Origin: Cycas panzhihuaensis
Taxonomy: Eukaryota; Cycadophyta
DNA length: 64,000 nucleotides
Reading direction: 5' to 3'
Assembly: GCA_023213395.1 (NCBI GenBank)
Contig: CM041465.1
Location: forward strand, 97,285,741-97,349,740
Shown here: piece after piece, positions 1 through 10,300 of the stretch
How the letters are laid out: each line of letters starts with the position of its first letter
Numbering within the stretch: position 1 is the first letter of the stretch
Position numbers and translations under genes: made by a program
The notes under the pieces: model-generated
What the model was told of the DNA's origin: nothing
Database searches by the model: none
The model's input: the letters and a program-made list of their open reading frames with translations, nothing else

Positions 1-370
1 CAAAAAGTTTGAAGCAAATAATACCATCATTTGATATGGGTCTGATGGTAACAATGACAGTCTTGGAAGAAACATTCCCAAGGGTAATCATTGATAAGGG
101 TGCAGTGGTAAATGTATTACTAGCTTCGACTTGGCATAAACTGGGAAGCTCGAAGTTGGAAGCATCGACCTATTCGTTGAAATTGGCCAACGAATTATTA
201 GTACGACCTATGGGGAGACTGGATGACATCAAGGTGGATGTGGTAGGGATAGTGGTGAGAATTGACTTCACAATCATCGAAACAGAGAAAGGGGCAATGC
301 CCTATCCAGCACTCTTGAGAAGGCCATGGTTATATAAAATGCAATACCTTCAAAATTGGAAGAATGTAAC
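1..370 (+). pseudogene. Element A aspartic protease, first part
   Basis: This open frame has the retropepsin pattern IIDKGAVVNV near residues 27-36 of the frame opening at base 9. The family active site is D-S/T-G-A/S, so Lys replaces the usual Ser/Thr. Near residues 103-109 it has LLRRPWL, matching the I-L-G-R-x-W block near the protease C-terminus. The frame would run a few codons into the B1 LTR, but the true continuation is at 7440, in the same frame once one copy of the target duplication is discounted. The gene is incomplete at the window edge and the changed active site makes activity unlikely. Confidence 0.75.
366..370. repeat. Target site duplication, left copy (B1)
   Basis: GTAAC directly precedes the left LTR of B1 and is repeated exactly after the right LTR. 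A 5-bp duplication is typical of Ty3/gypsy integrase. Confidence 0.95.
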
Positions 371-1512
371 TGATCTAAATTTTAAATAGGAAAGTGAAGA
401 CTTTAACTAATTGAAACAAAATCCAGAATAATTTACATTATTATTACATAGACTTAAAAATATTTAGAATTTTCTTACAAACTCCTTTTGTTTGTACTCT
501 ATTGAGCATGTAAGGGACTACTATAGCATCTTGGGAGAGAGAAACTGAGTGTTGGTCACTCATTGAGCTGCTACTCGCACTTTGGAACCTCTGTCTTTGA
601 ACTCTGCATAACATTTTTGGTTGTTGATTACCAAAAACCTCTTTTTGGTGAAGAAATTTGGCTAGCGTCTCTTTTTGGGATTTCTGCTACTACTATCTTC
701 TCCACTCGGCTGCAACTACAATCTTCCAGGCTCCTTCACGATCCCTGCAACAGGTTTATTTTGCTGCACTTCCATCTTCTTCTCTCTCAATGCAGATTTT
801 CAATCTTTAGAGCCGTTCTCTTTCTGGAAAGTAATTTCTTAAAGCTCTCCTCAAATCTTACTCTGTGCTGCGTTTAGGGCTACAACGTCCTCCTTTTCCT
901 GTTGAAAATCTCCATCAAATTCCCCCTTTGTTCCTCTCCAGATTTTCACTTAAAAGCGTTTTCATTTGCAAGAGGTTTTTCTATTTTCCAATGAATTCCA
1001 AAATGGCTTATAAAATCTTAGAAAAATCCTTTTAATTTGGAGTTTTTCCTCTTTAAATGTGTAGAGGACACATGTGCGTACTCTTTCCTTGAATTTCGTG
1101 TGAAATGGATCCCATTTACACTGCCAAAATCATTTCCATTTTTGTTATTTTTCTATTTTTTGACTTCTAGGTAGCAGTTGATGCGGTTACTGTACCTGTA
1201 GTAGCAGTTACTATAGTTGTAGTAGCAGTTGATGCAGTTACAGTAGCACCTACATAGCAGTCGTAGCACCTATGTAGCATCTTGGTAGCAGTTGTAGCAC
1301 CTTGCGTAGCACCTTGGTAAGAGTTGTAGAACCTTGGTAGCACCTATTTGCACTAGTAGAAATATATTTTTTACATTTTTTGAGCCTTTTAAAGGTATAT
1401 TTCTACTAAATGAAGACTATTAAGCCTTTTTAAGGTAATTTTCTACTACATAAAGACCATTTACATGAAAAACAAAGTATTTTAAGAGTATTAAAGATCC
1501 GAAAATGGATCA
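371..1512 (-). repeat. B1 3' LTR (left copy)
   Basis: It begins TGATCTAAAT and ends AATGGATCA on the + strand, preserving the TG...CA ends in the element's own orientation. At 1,142 bp it is 59 bp shorter than the other copy. Part of the difference is a shorter GTAGCAGTT-type minisatellite. The open frame at 563-877 lies wholly in this LTR, has no recognised domain, and is not called as a gene. Confidence 0.95.
1166..1345. repeat. LTR minisatellite, GTAGCAGTT-type
   Basis: Irregular 9-bp and 12-bp steps built on GTAGCAGTTG, GTAGCACC and related triplets, inside the B1 left LTR. The right LTR has the same tract in a longer version. Confidence 0.8.
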
Positions 1513-1530
1513 GAACTCCCTCTTTTTAGG
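1513..1530 (-). promoter_or_regulatory. B1 polypurine tract
   Basis: On the - strand this reads CCTAAAAAGAGGGAGTTC and directly abuts the TG end of the 3' LTR, the expected position of the plus-strand primer for reverse transcription. Confidence 0.8.
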
Positions 1531-1550
1531 AGTTCATAGCCTCATGAACT

Positions 1551-3130
1551 TTATAGTTGTAGATGAGGGAATTTGATTTTCCTTATCTCCTTATTATACC
1601 ATTTTGCTTTGCTAGGTACTTGTCCTTTCTCTACAATTATGAAGGACTCGATTATGCCTCTTTGAGTCTTGGTCTGCTTCCTTTGAAGAATGCAATCATT
1701 TTGCATTAGTTCCTCTTTCTCTATCTGCAACTCCTCTAGATTTGGTAAGAGTGGAACTCTGTCTTCATCTTCATCCAACATGGATGGCTTGAACATCTTT
1801 AGATTCTCAACATTCACTATGGAATATATCTTCGTGAATTCTGGAAATTTAAGCTGGAAAGCATTTTCCCCAATTTTCTTCAAGATTGTAAAAGGACCAT
1901 ATCGTAAAGGCTTTAGCTTTTTGCCTTCACGTTGCAATCTTTTCTTATTGAGGTGCAACCAAACTTTATCTCCTTCCTTAAAGGAATGGCTAGTTCTTTA
2001 TGCATCATGCCATTGCTTGTATCTCTATTGAGATTTTTGAAGCTGCTCTTTAACCTGTTGATGGATTTTTTTGATTCTTTCCAAGAATCTTTGTGCCTTT
2101 TCATCTCCTTCTTCCTCCTTTCCATTTCCTGCATAAAATTGAGTAGAAAATTCTAAATCAAAAGGACTTGCAGTCAAAAATCCCAAACATACCTCAAATG
2201 GTGATTTCTGGGTTGAGCTATGGATAGCTCTATTGAATGCAAATTACAAGTATGGGAGACTTTCATCCCAAGTCTTAGGATGCTTAGCATTATATCCTCG
2301 TAATAGCTGTACCAATGTCCTATTGACAACTTTAGTCTGGTCGTCTATTTGAGGATAAAAAGCCATGCTCATCTTTAGCTTTGTATCCATCATTCCCCAA
2401 AGTATTTGCCAAAAATGACTTAGAAATTTGCTGTCTTAATAAAAAATGATTGAGTTAGGAAGTCCAAAATACTTCCAAATATGCTAGAAAAATAATCTAC
2501 CTATGTCTTCTCTTGTATATGTTTTCCTAGAGGGGATCAACATCACCATTTTACTAAATCGATCAACAACTATAAACAAATAATCCATACCATTTTTGGT
2601 TTCTGGTAGTCCTCCCAGGAAATCCATGGAGATACTTTCCTATGGTCGTGATGGAACAGGAAGTGGAATGTATAATCCAAACTTCCTATTGGCTAGCTTT
2701 GATGTACTATATAATGTATACCCTCATACTACTGTAGTCACATCTTGCTACATATTTGGATAATGTATATATCGCTACAAGTTTAGCAATGTCTTTCCCA
2801 CTCCAAAGTGTCCTGCAACTTGAGAGGTGTGAGCTTCTCTTATCCACTTCATTCGGTCTGCATGCTTTGGAATGTAAAGCTTATCTTACTTATAAAGAAG
2901 TCCATCTTTCAGCTGGAAATTAGCAACTACTTTTCCTTGCTATAGCTGCTCAAAGATAGGTTTGAATGCCTAATCTTTCAAATACAAATCAACATATTCA
3001 TCATGGCAGAAAGGTTAAAATTGCATAGCTACCAATAAACTGGAAATATCTTACTGTTGAGGAGGTCTGGACAACAAGTCTACAATCTTATTTGTTGTTC
3101 CTTTCTTGTATTTAACCATGATGTGAAACT
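1551..3130 (-). pseudogene. B1 integrase with GPF block and chromodomain-like tail
   Basis: Read right to left, the zinc-binding start has H and H in AHTSQVAGHFG (near 2850-2790), but the paired cysteines are not visible. The core has the first acidic site in MDFLGG (near 2630). The catalytic Glu expected before V-V-N-R is Lys (QTKVVNRTL, near 2310), so the DDE triad is broken. The C-terminus is the best preserved part, an open frame from 1958 to 1551 with YGPF (GPY/F module) and a tail containing EKGQVPSKAKWY. That tail resembles the W-x-W core of chromovirus chromodomains with the first aromatic lost. Several TAG stops interrupt the middle. The enzyme would have inserted the cDNA into chromatin. 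Confidence 0.8.
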
Positions 3131-3149
3131 GCTACAAATAGGACATCCA

Positions 3150-3461
3150 CTTCATGTGCCTAGCCTACTGCAACTTGGACCGAGTCTACAAAAATTGCAA
3201 AGGCTTGTGGTTGGTGTGGATGACCACTTCTTTTCCCAATAAATATGGTCTCCAATGCTTCACTGTTTGGTGTAATGCATAGAGCTCCTTATCATAAGTT
3301 GGGTAGTTTATGATAGCTCCATTAAATGTCTCTGAATGGTATACTATCGGTTTTCCTTCTTGCTTCAATACTGCTCCCATGGCATAGCCTAAAGCATCAG
3401 TCTCCAATTCAAATGGCTTCTACAGCGAGGGCAAAGCTAACACTAGTGCCTCACAAATTTT
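3150..3461 (-). pseudogene. B1 RNase H
   Basis: The frame at 3407-3186 begins METDALGYAMGAVL, where D is the first catalytic acid of the RT-linked RNase H. It continues with the YDKELYAL block (second acid) and HTNHKPLQFL, in which the usual D of HTDHK is N. The frame ends at a TAG where related copies have Gln. It would degrade the RNA strand during reverse transcription. It lies directly behind RT and ahead of integrase, the normal gypsy order. Confidence 0.85.
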
Positions 3462-4330
3462 CTACTTCAAAAGCCTGAAAGCTTTTTCTTGTTCATTTTC
3501 CCAATGAAACTTTGCATGTCCTCCCGTCAATGCATGAAGAGGTGCTGCAATTTGAGAGAATTTGAAAATAAATTTTCTTAAATATTGACATGCACCAATG
3601 AAACTTCTTACCTCTATGGTTGTCTTGGGTGTGGGCCAATTGAGAATGACTTCAATCTTTGCTGGGTCAATCTTCAATTCTCCTCCTCTAACCACAAAAC
3701 CTAAGAAGACGAGAGATTGCTTTCCAAACTCGCACTTCTTTAGATTGAGTTTCAACTGCTGCTCTTGGAGAACTTTAAGTACTTGCTTGACATGTTGGAG
3801 GTGATCCTCCCATATATGGCTAAAAATCAGAATATCATCTAGATAAACAATTACAAAGTCATCAATGAAGGGTCTTAATACCTCATTCATCAACCTCATG
3901 AAGGTGGCAGGTACATTGCATAGACCAAATAGCATCACCAACCATTTAAACAATCCTTGCTTTGATTTGAAGGCTATCTTCCAAGTATCCTCCTCTCAGA
4001 TTCAAACCTGATGGTAGCCTGATTTCAGGTCCATTTTACTGAAATATCTTGCTGACAGCAGCTGGTCCAACAAGTCATCTATCTGTGGTAAGGGATGTTA
4101 ATTCTTTATGATGATCTTGTTCAAAGCCTGGTAGCCAATGCACATTCTCCATCCTCCATCTTTCTTTGGCACCAAAATAATAGGTGATCCATATAGAGAA
4201 CAACTCAGCTTGATCACTCCTTGTTCTAAGAGTTCTTGAATCTGCCTCTTAATCTCTTCATTCTCCAAAACTGAGTTTCAGTAGAGACTAAGGTTTATAA
4301 GGTGAATCGACAAGGTAGATTTCATGTTTA
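3462..4330 (-). pseudogene. B1 reverse transcriptase
   Basis: The palm and thumb are in a 163-codon frame (3953-3462) with [16 protein letters not shown], the catalytic YLDD in [17 protein letters not shown] and the FLGF/SFIGACQYLRKFI thumb blocks. The finger region upstream to about 4330 is recognisable only by switching frames (for example the W-R-M block near 4150), so it carries frameshifts and stops. The acidic pair of the active site is intact but the gene cannot make a full enzyme. It is closely related in sequence to the B2 enzyme. Confidence 0.9.
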
Positions 4331-4529
4331 ATTACCCTTTTAGGGGGTAGCCCTTTCGGCTCTTGGAATACGTCACTATACTTATTCCTTAGGCCTTCAA
4401 TCTGCTGCACTTGCTTCCTATCTAGTGCCTATATTGAGGACTCTGCTTGGTCATTTTCTTCTACCTTTGGCTTTATCATTAGCAGTACAAACTTCCTACA
4501 AGCATTAATTAACCTTTTGGCTTATTGGG

Positions 4530-4908
4530 AAGATATGAAAGAAATCTTCTTCTATGGCTTTAATGCATTGATTAGATATAATCTCCCATCCTTGATGAGT
4601 CGAATCTTTCTTAGCCTCCTATGATCAACTCCATCTCTATCATAGAGATATGGGCTGCCAAACACAACTTGACAAACATCCAAAGGGACTACTTCACATT
4701 CAACTTCATCAATGAACTTTTCAGAAATTACAAATTTAAACTTACATTGGTGAGTAACCTACAACTCTTAATCTTTTTGCAACCATCTAAGAGGATATGG
4801 TTTTGGATGTGCATGCATTTTTAATCCTAGTTTTTTTACTAGTGCTTCTGAGATTAAATTCTTTTGGCTTCCTCCATCAAAGATGGCATCAACCATGCTT
4901 TGCGTTAC
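4530..4908 (-). pseudogene. B1 aspartic protease
   Basis: Near 4880-4850 the - strand encodes FDGGSQKNLISE, the retropepsin active-site segment with Gly in place of the usual Ser/Thr after the catalytic Asp. A later block, VVPLDVCQVVFGSPYLYDRD, matches the I-L-G-x-P/D-W region. Stops interrupt it. It lies between the zinc knuckle of gag and RT, the usual place, and would have cut the Gag-Pol polyprotein. Confidence 0.75.
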
Positions 4909-6048
4909 TTAGATTCTTACCATGAAGAGCTCCTCTCTAATCTCTAGATCAACTTGTTGATGGTTATTTCCAGGCTCTACATTAGCCATAAGCATCAACT
5001 TCTCATTGGCTTCTTCAATGCCATAAACATTTTCATCACCTACAAAGTTAAGTAAAGTTTTACCTTCAGTTTTAACTTTACCTTTCCCCTTGTTCTTGGG
5101 TTGTTTCTCTGGGTGTAGGAACCAACAATCTTCTATGATGTGACCCGCTCTCTTACAATGAGTACAAGTGATTTTGATTTGGGTGGTATTGGCTTGTTTC
5201 TTCTTGCCAAAACTTCTAATGGGTTTTTGTCCAACTTTACTTGGAAACCTCATTCCTCGGGTAGGTTTGTTGCTACCTTCTTGAGGTGCAAACCTTTTCC
5301 TTTCGGTAAAAACTTTCTTGTTCCTCTTTTATATGGCAATTACCTTCTTGTTGGCTTCATCGAGTGATTTGACTTCGAATAGTTGAAGTTCTTGCTGAAT
5401 ATGCTAGTGCAGTCCTCTAATATATTTCAGCATCATGTCTTTACTCAGTAAAGAGATGCCCAAGATAACAGCTTGCTTTTGAAATTCTGTTGTATAATCT
5501 TGGACATTTTAGCCTCTTTTCTGTCAGTAATATTGTCATTAAATCCTTTGTTGCTCTTCATATCTAATAGGATAGAATTACTTCTTTATGAGGATTTTAA
5601 ATTGTTTCCAAGTGATTTCATTTATATTATGGGAATTAAGGTATACATTCCACCAAAGTAATGCATTCTTAGATAATTTTAACCTAGCAAAAGTTATTTT
5701 CTGCTGGTTTTTATACCCATAAATAGAAAAATAAGTTTCTAGTTGGTCCAACTAACCATTTAATTTTTTGGCATCCAATGTTCCATTATAGATGGGTAAT
5801 TCAAGTTTTGCCTCTACTTTAAATGGATGTGTGAATACCATTGGATTGTCATCTTTATCATTTTCTTGTTGGTCTTCTACTAGCTCTTCATTCGTTTCCT
5901 CTTTCATCAGTTCATCTTCTTTCTTCTTTATGCCTTTGGCTATTGAAGAAGAAGTCGCAACTAGTTGCACCACAAGTTGGGTTAATCTATCGAGGTTTTG
6001 GTCCATCTTCACGAACCTTCCCTCCATCTTCTGCTCTAGATCAGCCAT
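4909..6048 (-). pseudogene. B1 gag (capsid and zinc knuckle)
   Basis: The first ATG frame (6048-5752) encodes an acidic, Lys-rich start beginning MADLEQKMEGRF. After a TAG where Trp is expected, a capsid-type block follows (LDQLETYF, FARLKL, LLWWN, KKQFYPI) from about 5750 to 5560. The frame at 5253-4909 holds a CCHC knuckle, CTHCKRAGHIIEDC, in a basic context. Gag packages the RNA in a virus-like particle. Length and order are typical of plant chromoviruses, but stops and frame changes break it. Confidence 0.85.
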
Positions 6049-6215
6049 CTTCCTTCACTGTCTTCTTTCTTTCTCCAGAAGTTCGGTTAAAGGTTCTCTA
6101 GTTAACAAATATTGATATCTAGTTTTCATAAAAACTTTCATAATGAAAGCAAGAGGTTTTTTTTTCTTTCTTTTTCTTTAAAATCCCTAAGTTCCCAAGG
6201 GTTTTAAGAAAACTA

Positions 6216-6227
6216 GCTCTGATACCA
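6216..6227 (-). promoter_or_regulatory. B1 primer binding site (tRNA-iMet)
   Basis: On the - strand this is TGGTATCAGAGC, complementary to the 3' end of plant initiator methionine tRNA, six bases inside the 5' LTR. It fixes the element's orientation. Confidence 0.95.
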
Positions 6228-6233
6228 AAATAT

Positions 6234-7434
6234 TGATCTAAATTTTGAATAGAAAAGTGAAGACTTTAACCAATTAAAATAAAATCCAGAACAATTTATA
6301 TTATTATTATATAGACTTAAAAATATTTAGAATTTTCTTATAAACTCCTCCTGTTTGTGCTCTATTGAGCATGCAAGGGACTGCTATGGCATCTTGGGAG
6401 AGAGAAACTGAGTGTTAGGCGCTCCTTGAGCTGCTACTCATACTCTAGAACCTCTATCTTTGAAGTCTGCACAATGTTTTTGGTTGTTGATTACTAGAAA
6501 CCTCTTTTTGGTGAAGAAATTTGGCTAGTGTCTCTTTTTGGGACTGCTGCTACTACTGTCTTCTCCACTTGGCTGTAACTATGATCTTCTGGGCTCCTTC
6601 ATAATCCCTGCAATAGGTTTATTCTACTGCACTTCCATCTTCTTCTCTCTCAATGCGGATTTTCAATCTTTAGAGCCGTTCTCTTCCTGGAAAGTGATTT
6701 CTTGAAGCTCTCCTCAAATCTTGCTCCGTGTTGCATCTAGGGGTGCAGCGTCCTCTTTTTTCTGTCGAAAATCTCTATCGAATTCCCCCTTTGTTCCTGT
6801 CTAGATTTTCACTTAAAAGCATTTTCATTTGCAAGAGGTTTTTCCATTTTTCTATTTTTTAATGGATTCTAAAATAGCTTATAAAATCTTAGAAAAATCC
6901 TTTTAATTTGGAGTTTTTCCTCTTTAAACGTGTGGAGAATATATGTGCATACTCTCTCCTCGAATTTCGTGTAAAATAGATCCCGTTTGCACCACCAAAA
7001 TCATTTCCATTTTTGTTATTTTTTTGTTTTTTGATTTTTAGGTAGCAGTTGCTGTAGTTACCATAGCAGTTGATGCAGTTGTTGTAGTTGCCATAGCAGT
7101 TGGTGTAGTTGCTACACCTGTAGTAGTAGTTGCTGCAGTTGTAGTAGCAGTTGATGTAGTTACAGTAGCACCCGCGTAGAAGTTGTAGCACCTGCGTTGC
7201 ATCTTGGTAGTAGTTGTAGCACCTTGCGTAGTACCTTGGTAGCAGTTATAGCACCTTGGTAGCACCTATTTGCACTAGTAGAAATATATTTTTTACATTT
7301 TTTTAGCCTTTTAAAGGCATATTTCTACTAAATGAAGACCATTAAGCCTTTTTAAGGTAATTTTTTACTGCATAAAGACCATTTACATGAAAAACAAAGT
7401 ATTTTAAGAGTATTAAAGATCCAAAAACGGATCA
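6234..7434 (-). repeat. B1 5' LTR (right copy)
   Basis: Same ends as the left copy (TGATCT ... GGATCA), 1,201 bp. It aligns along its whole length with 371-1512. Frames inside it, including a Thr/Ala-rich one at 7038-7265, translate the minisatellite and are not genes. Confidence 0.95.
7042..7270. repeat. LTR minisatellite, expanded copy
   Basis: GTAGCAGTTG / GTAGTTGC steps as in the left LTR but about 45 bp longer, accounting for most of the length difference between the two LTRs. Confidence 0.8.
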
Positions 7435-7439
7435 GTAAC
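7435..7439. repeat. Target site duplication, right copy (B1)
   Basis: GTAAC, identical to the five bases before the left LTR. Confidence 0.95.
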
Positions 7440-7680
7440 CTTTACATTATCAGATAATGGAAATAAAATAGTATTGCCGATGCTGGGAAGAAGCTCCATT
7501 GAGATGATACCAGACAAAGGATCCAGCACAATGGTTATGAGTGACACAACATTCTCTTCCATTAGGGAAGAATAATCTCTATTATACAATGGAAGAGCCC
7601 ACCACATCAACTAATTACCAATAAGAATAACTGACCTATTTCGGGGAGATATACAACTCTTCAGACGATGAACATGGAAT
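7440..7680 (+). pseudogene. Element A protease, continuation
   Basis: The frame left at base 370 resumes here without a shift. It encodes TLSDNGNKIVLPML and further residues up to a TAA at 7573, followed by more readable sequence in the same frame with another TAA. It is the C-terminal edge of the protease and the linker after it. I see no separate domain. Confidence 0.65.
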
Positions 7681-8890
7681 GAGGTTCATGGATTATTGGC
7701 TACAGGATGCGTATGAAGTAAACTCTTCTTCTTATAGATGTAATTTATTATCTAAATATATAACTATAGACATTGACAATAATTCAAATTCTTTTGAATA
7801 TATGATGACTAATGATAGAGTAAAGGATGACAACAACCTAGACCAACAAACCCCTAGTTTACCTAATAATTTTTGTAGTTTTTTAGTAGCTAATAGTAAT
7901 CCCAACATCCCTTCTACATCAGGCATAGGTCCTGAGGTAGATTCCCTATCCCCCCCCCTTATTACAACCTGAGGAAGAAAGTAATATTCTTTCCTCCTCT
8001 TCCTTAGAGGTACACCCACCCAGTAATAGATCTCTTCCAACCATTGGTGCCAAAACTAGGGAAATGGAAGGAGGATCGCTGGTAAGTACTTCTAGCGATT
8101 CTAGTCTAGACAGTAGAGTCATCATTCCAAAAGAAATAGATCATCAAATTTACATTGGGAACTATGTTAAACCATTCTATGGAGAGCAGTTGTATGTGAC
8201 CACCCACTTAACGCATTGTGTTGAATATTGGATGGAATATAGGAATTAGGATAAAACCCAATGGTAACAAGACTTAGTATTAATCTTATGGGGAAAAGCT
8301 TGGTACTGGTACCTAGCCCACCAATCTATTCTTAGAAATTAGAAAGAATTACAAACGATGTTTCGAATTCGGTTTGATCATCCAACACAACTAGCCACTC
8401 TAGTATTCTATGTAGGTCAAAATCCTAGGGAACATATATAAAAGTGTAAATGGAAATGGATATCTTTAAATATACCTAAATAAAATTGGCCTAACTATTT
8501 CTACCATACCCTGGGAAGAGTAGCGAAGGACTGGTTCCTTAGAAAGGAATAAAGTTTAGATGTGACTTGGGGAAACTTAAGGAAATCTTTTATGGAAACT
8601 TTTAGGCATACCTCTGACAATAAAGAAATAGATAGGATTCTAAAACATATTAGATTAATGAGTATAAAACTAGAACAAAACCTAATAGACCAAGAGGAGG
8701 TAGAATCTATACATAGTGAAGAAGAAGAAGTTATGAATTACCCTGCAGAATTTACAGAACTCAATATTGGGGAAAAGAAGTTAAAAGATACTCTGGGACA
8801 TAAAACTAGAAATGCAAAAGATGTGAGTACAACTAAGTTGAAAACTACAGAGATTAATGTTAGAAGTTAGGATAATCCCAAACTCATTCG
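7681..8890 (+). pseudogene. Element A region between protease and RT, with gag-like segment
   Basis: Two readable parts follow the protease: a 97-codon frame from 7679 rich in Asn and Ser, and a mostly open stretch from 8064 to 8870. Near 8490-8610 the latter shows the pattern F-x-x-T-L-x-x-x-A-x-x-W-F followed by TWGNLRKSFMETF, which is how the Retrotrans_gag core (Pfam PF03732) looks. An acidic run (EEVESIHSEEEEV) follows. A gag-like core between protease and RT is not the normal order. It may be a captured or duplicated gag piece or a chance resemblance. TAG stops interrupt it where Gln fits. Confidence 0.45.
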
Positions 8891-9840
8891 AATCAGAAAC
8901 TATAGGGATCCTTAGACAGTAGTGGAAACCCAGTAGTTATTTGAGAAATTCCGTGACGTATTTGCATGGTTGTATAAGGACTTAAAAGGCATTCCTCCGG
9001 AGATAGGAATGCATCACATTGACTTAGTCGAAGATGTAAAACTGGTAAAACAGAGGCCATACTGGATGAATCCAAAATATAAAGAAAAAGTGAAGGCCGA
9101 ACTTGACAAAATGTTAGAAATAGGCTATATTTATGAAATCAACTACAGTGACTGGGTGAGCTCTGTAGTGGTAGTTTCCAAGAAGAATGGGAAAATTTGT
9201 GTCTGTGTAGACTATAGATAGCTGAACAAGGTAACAAAGAAGGATCCATTCCCATTACCTTTCATAGAGGATATTCTAGAAGCAGTTGGAAGAAATGAGA
9301 TTTACTCCTTTACTAATGGATTCAGTGGGTACAATCAAGTGTAGATTGCCCCAGAGGATCAAGCAAAAACCACATTTGTGATAGAATGGGGAACATATAC
9401 ATATAAAGTGATACCATTTGGTCTCACGAATACACCAGCTACATTTCAGCGGATTGTAATCAATATCTTTCAGAAATTCATTGGAGAAAAAGTTGTTATA
9501 TTCCTAGACGACTAGATATTGTATGGACTGATAAAGGATCACATGGAGAATTTGAGAGAAATGTTGCAAATGTGTTGTGAAAATAAGCTATCTCAATCTA
9601 GAAAAATGTACCTTCCTAGTACCTTTTAGAAACTTATTGGGGTATATTGTCAGCAAGGAAGGATTACTGACAGATCTAACAAAAGTATCTACAATTCTGC
9701 ACTTCCCCATGCCACTTACGAGGAAACAACTGAAAGGTTTTTTAGGATTGATGGGATACTATAGAAAGTTCATCAGGGGGTATGCATACATATCAGGACC
9801 CCTGGAGGAGCTATTGAAAAAGAACATTGAATAGGTATGG
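8891..9840 (+). pseudogene. Element A reverse transcriptase
   Basis: The frame from 8940 starts with FEKFRDVFAWLYKDLKGI, the conserved entry of Tat/Athila-type RT. Then follow VVSKKNGKICVCVDYR, a TAG at 9219-9221 where Gln is expected, KDPFPLPFIEDIL, SFTNGFSGYNQV with a TAG at 9342, and VIPFGLTNTPATFQR. The catalytic block IFLDD (9498-9512) keeps both aspartates and is followed by a TAG. A frameshift near 9580 leads into the thumb frame (9577-9834: LEKCTF, LLGYIVS, LKGFLGLMGYYRKFI). It cannot be translated as one protein. Role: copying element RNA into DNA. Confidence 0.9.
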
Positions 9841-10300
9841 ATGGAGGAACAACAACAAGTATTTGAAACATTGAAATAAGCTATCGTAGCAACACCTATA
9901 TTGTGATTTCCAGATTGGAAGAAGACTTTCCATGTGCATGTGGATGCGTTGTAATATGCTATTAGATGCATATTGGCACAACCCAGTGATGATAAAATAG
10001 ATCATCCAATCTACTTTGCTAGTTAAAAACTCATAAAATCTGAGCAGAATTATACAACGATAGAGAGAGAAGCACTCGGCATGGTATACGCATTACAAAA
10101 ATTTTGACACTATTTATTATCAAATCTATTCTTGTTTTTTGTCGATCACTAAGCATTAATGTATTTGGTGAATAAACTGATTATGTGAGGACGAATTAGC
10201 AGGTGGTTGATGTTGTTCTAGGAATTTTCTTTCAAAATCATTATAAAACCTAACAAAGCCCATATTATCCCCGATCAGTTGCCAAGAATTACAAACAAAG
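9841..10300 (+). pseudogene. Element A RNase H and connection
   Basis: FHVHVDAL near 9935 gives the first catalytic Asp. HPIYFAS, TTIEREALGMVYAL (Glu) and FFVDH (Asp) follow in order, then the tether to integrase. Stops at 10024 (TAA), 10105 (TGA), 10150 (TAA) and 10219 (TAG) sit where the family has Gln, Arg, Gln and Gln. All four are single C-to-T steps from CAA, CGA, CAA and CAG. Confidence 0.85.

Larger units (their letters stand above)
371..7434 (-). mobile_element. Element B1: full-length chromovirus-like Ty3/gypsy retrotransposon
   Basis: The 7,064-bp element has two LTRs (371-1512 and 6234-7434) that start TGATC and end GATCA, a PBS inside the right LTR and a PPT inside the left LTR, so it is transcribed on the - strand. 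Order on that strand is gag, protease, RT, RNase H, integrase with a GPF block, then a degenerate chromodomain-like tail. It is inserted in the protease codons of element A. About 30 differences over the first 300 aligned LTR bases by eye, nearly all transitions, point to an old insertion. Scattered stops and frameshifts make it non-autonomous now. Confidence 0.95.

Noticed and set aside
7038-7265. Thr/Ala-rich - strand frame
   Set aside because: Translation of the GTAGCAGTT minisatellite in the B1 LTR; no domain.
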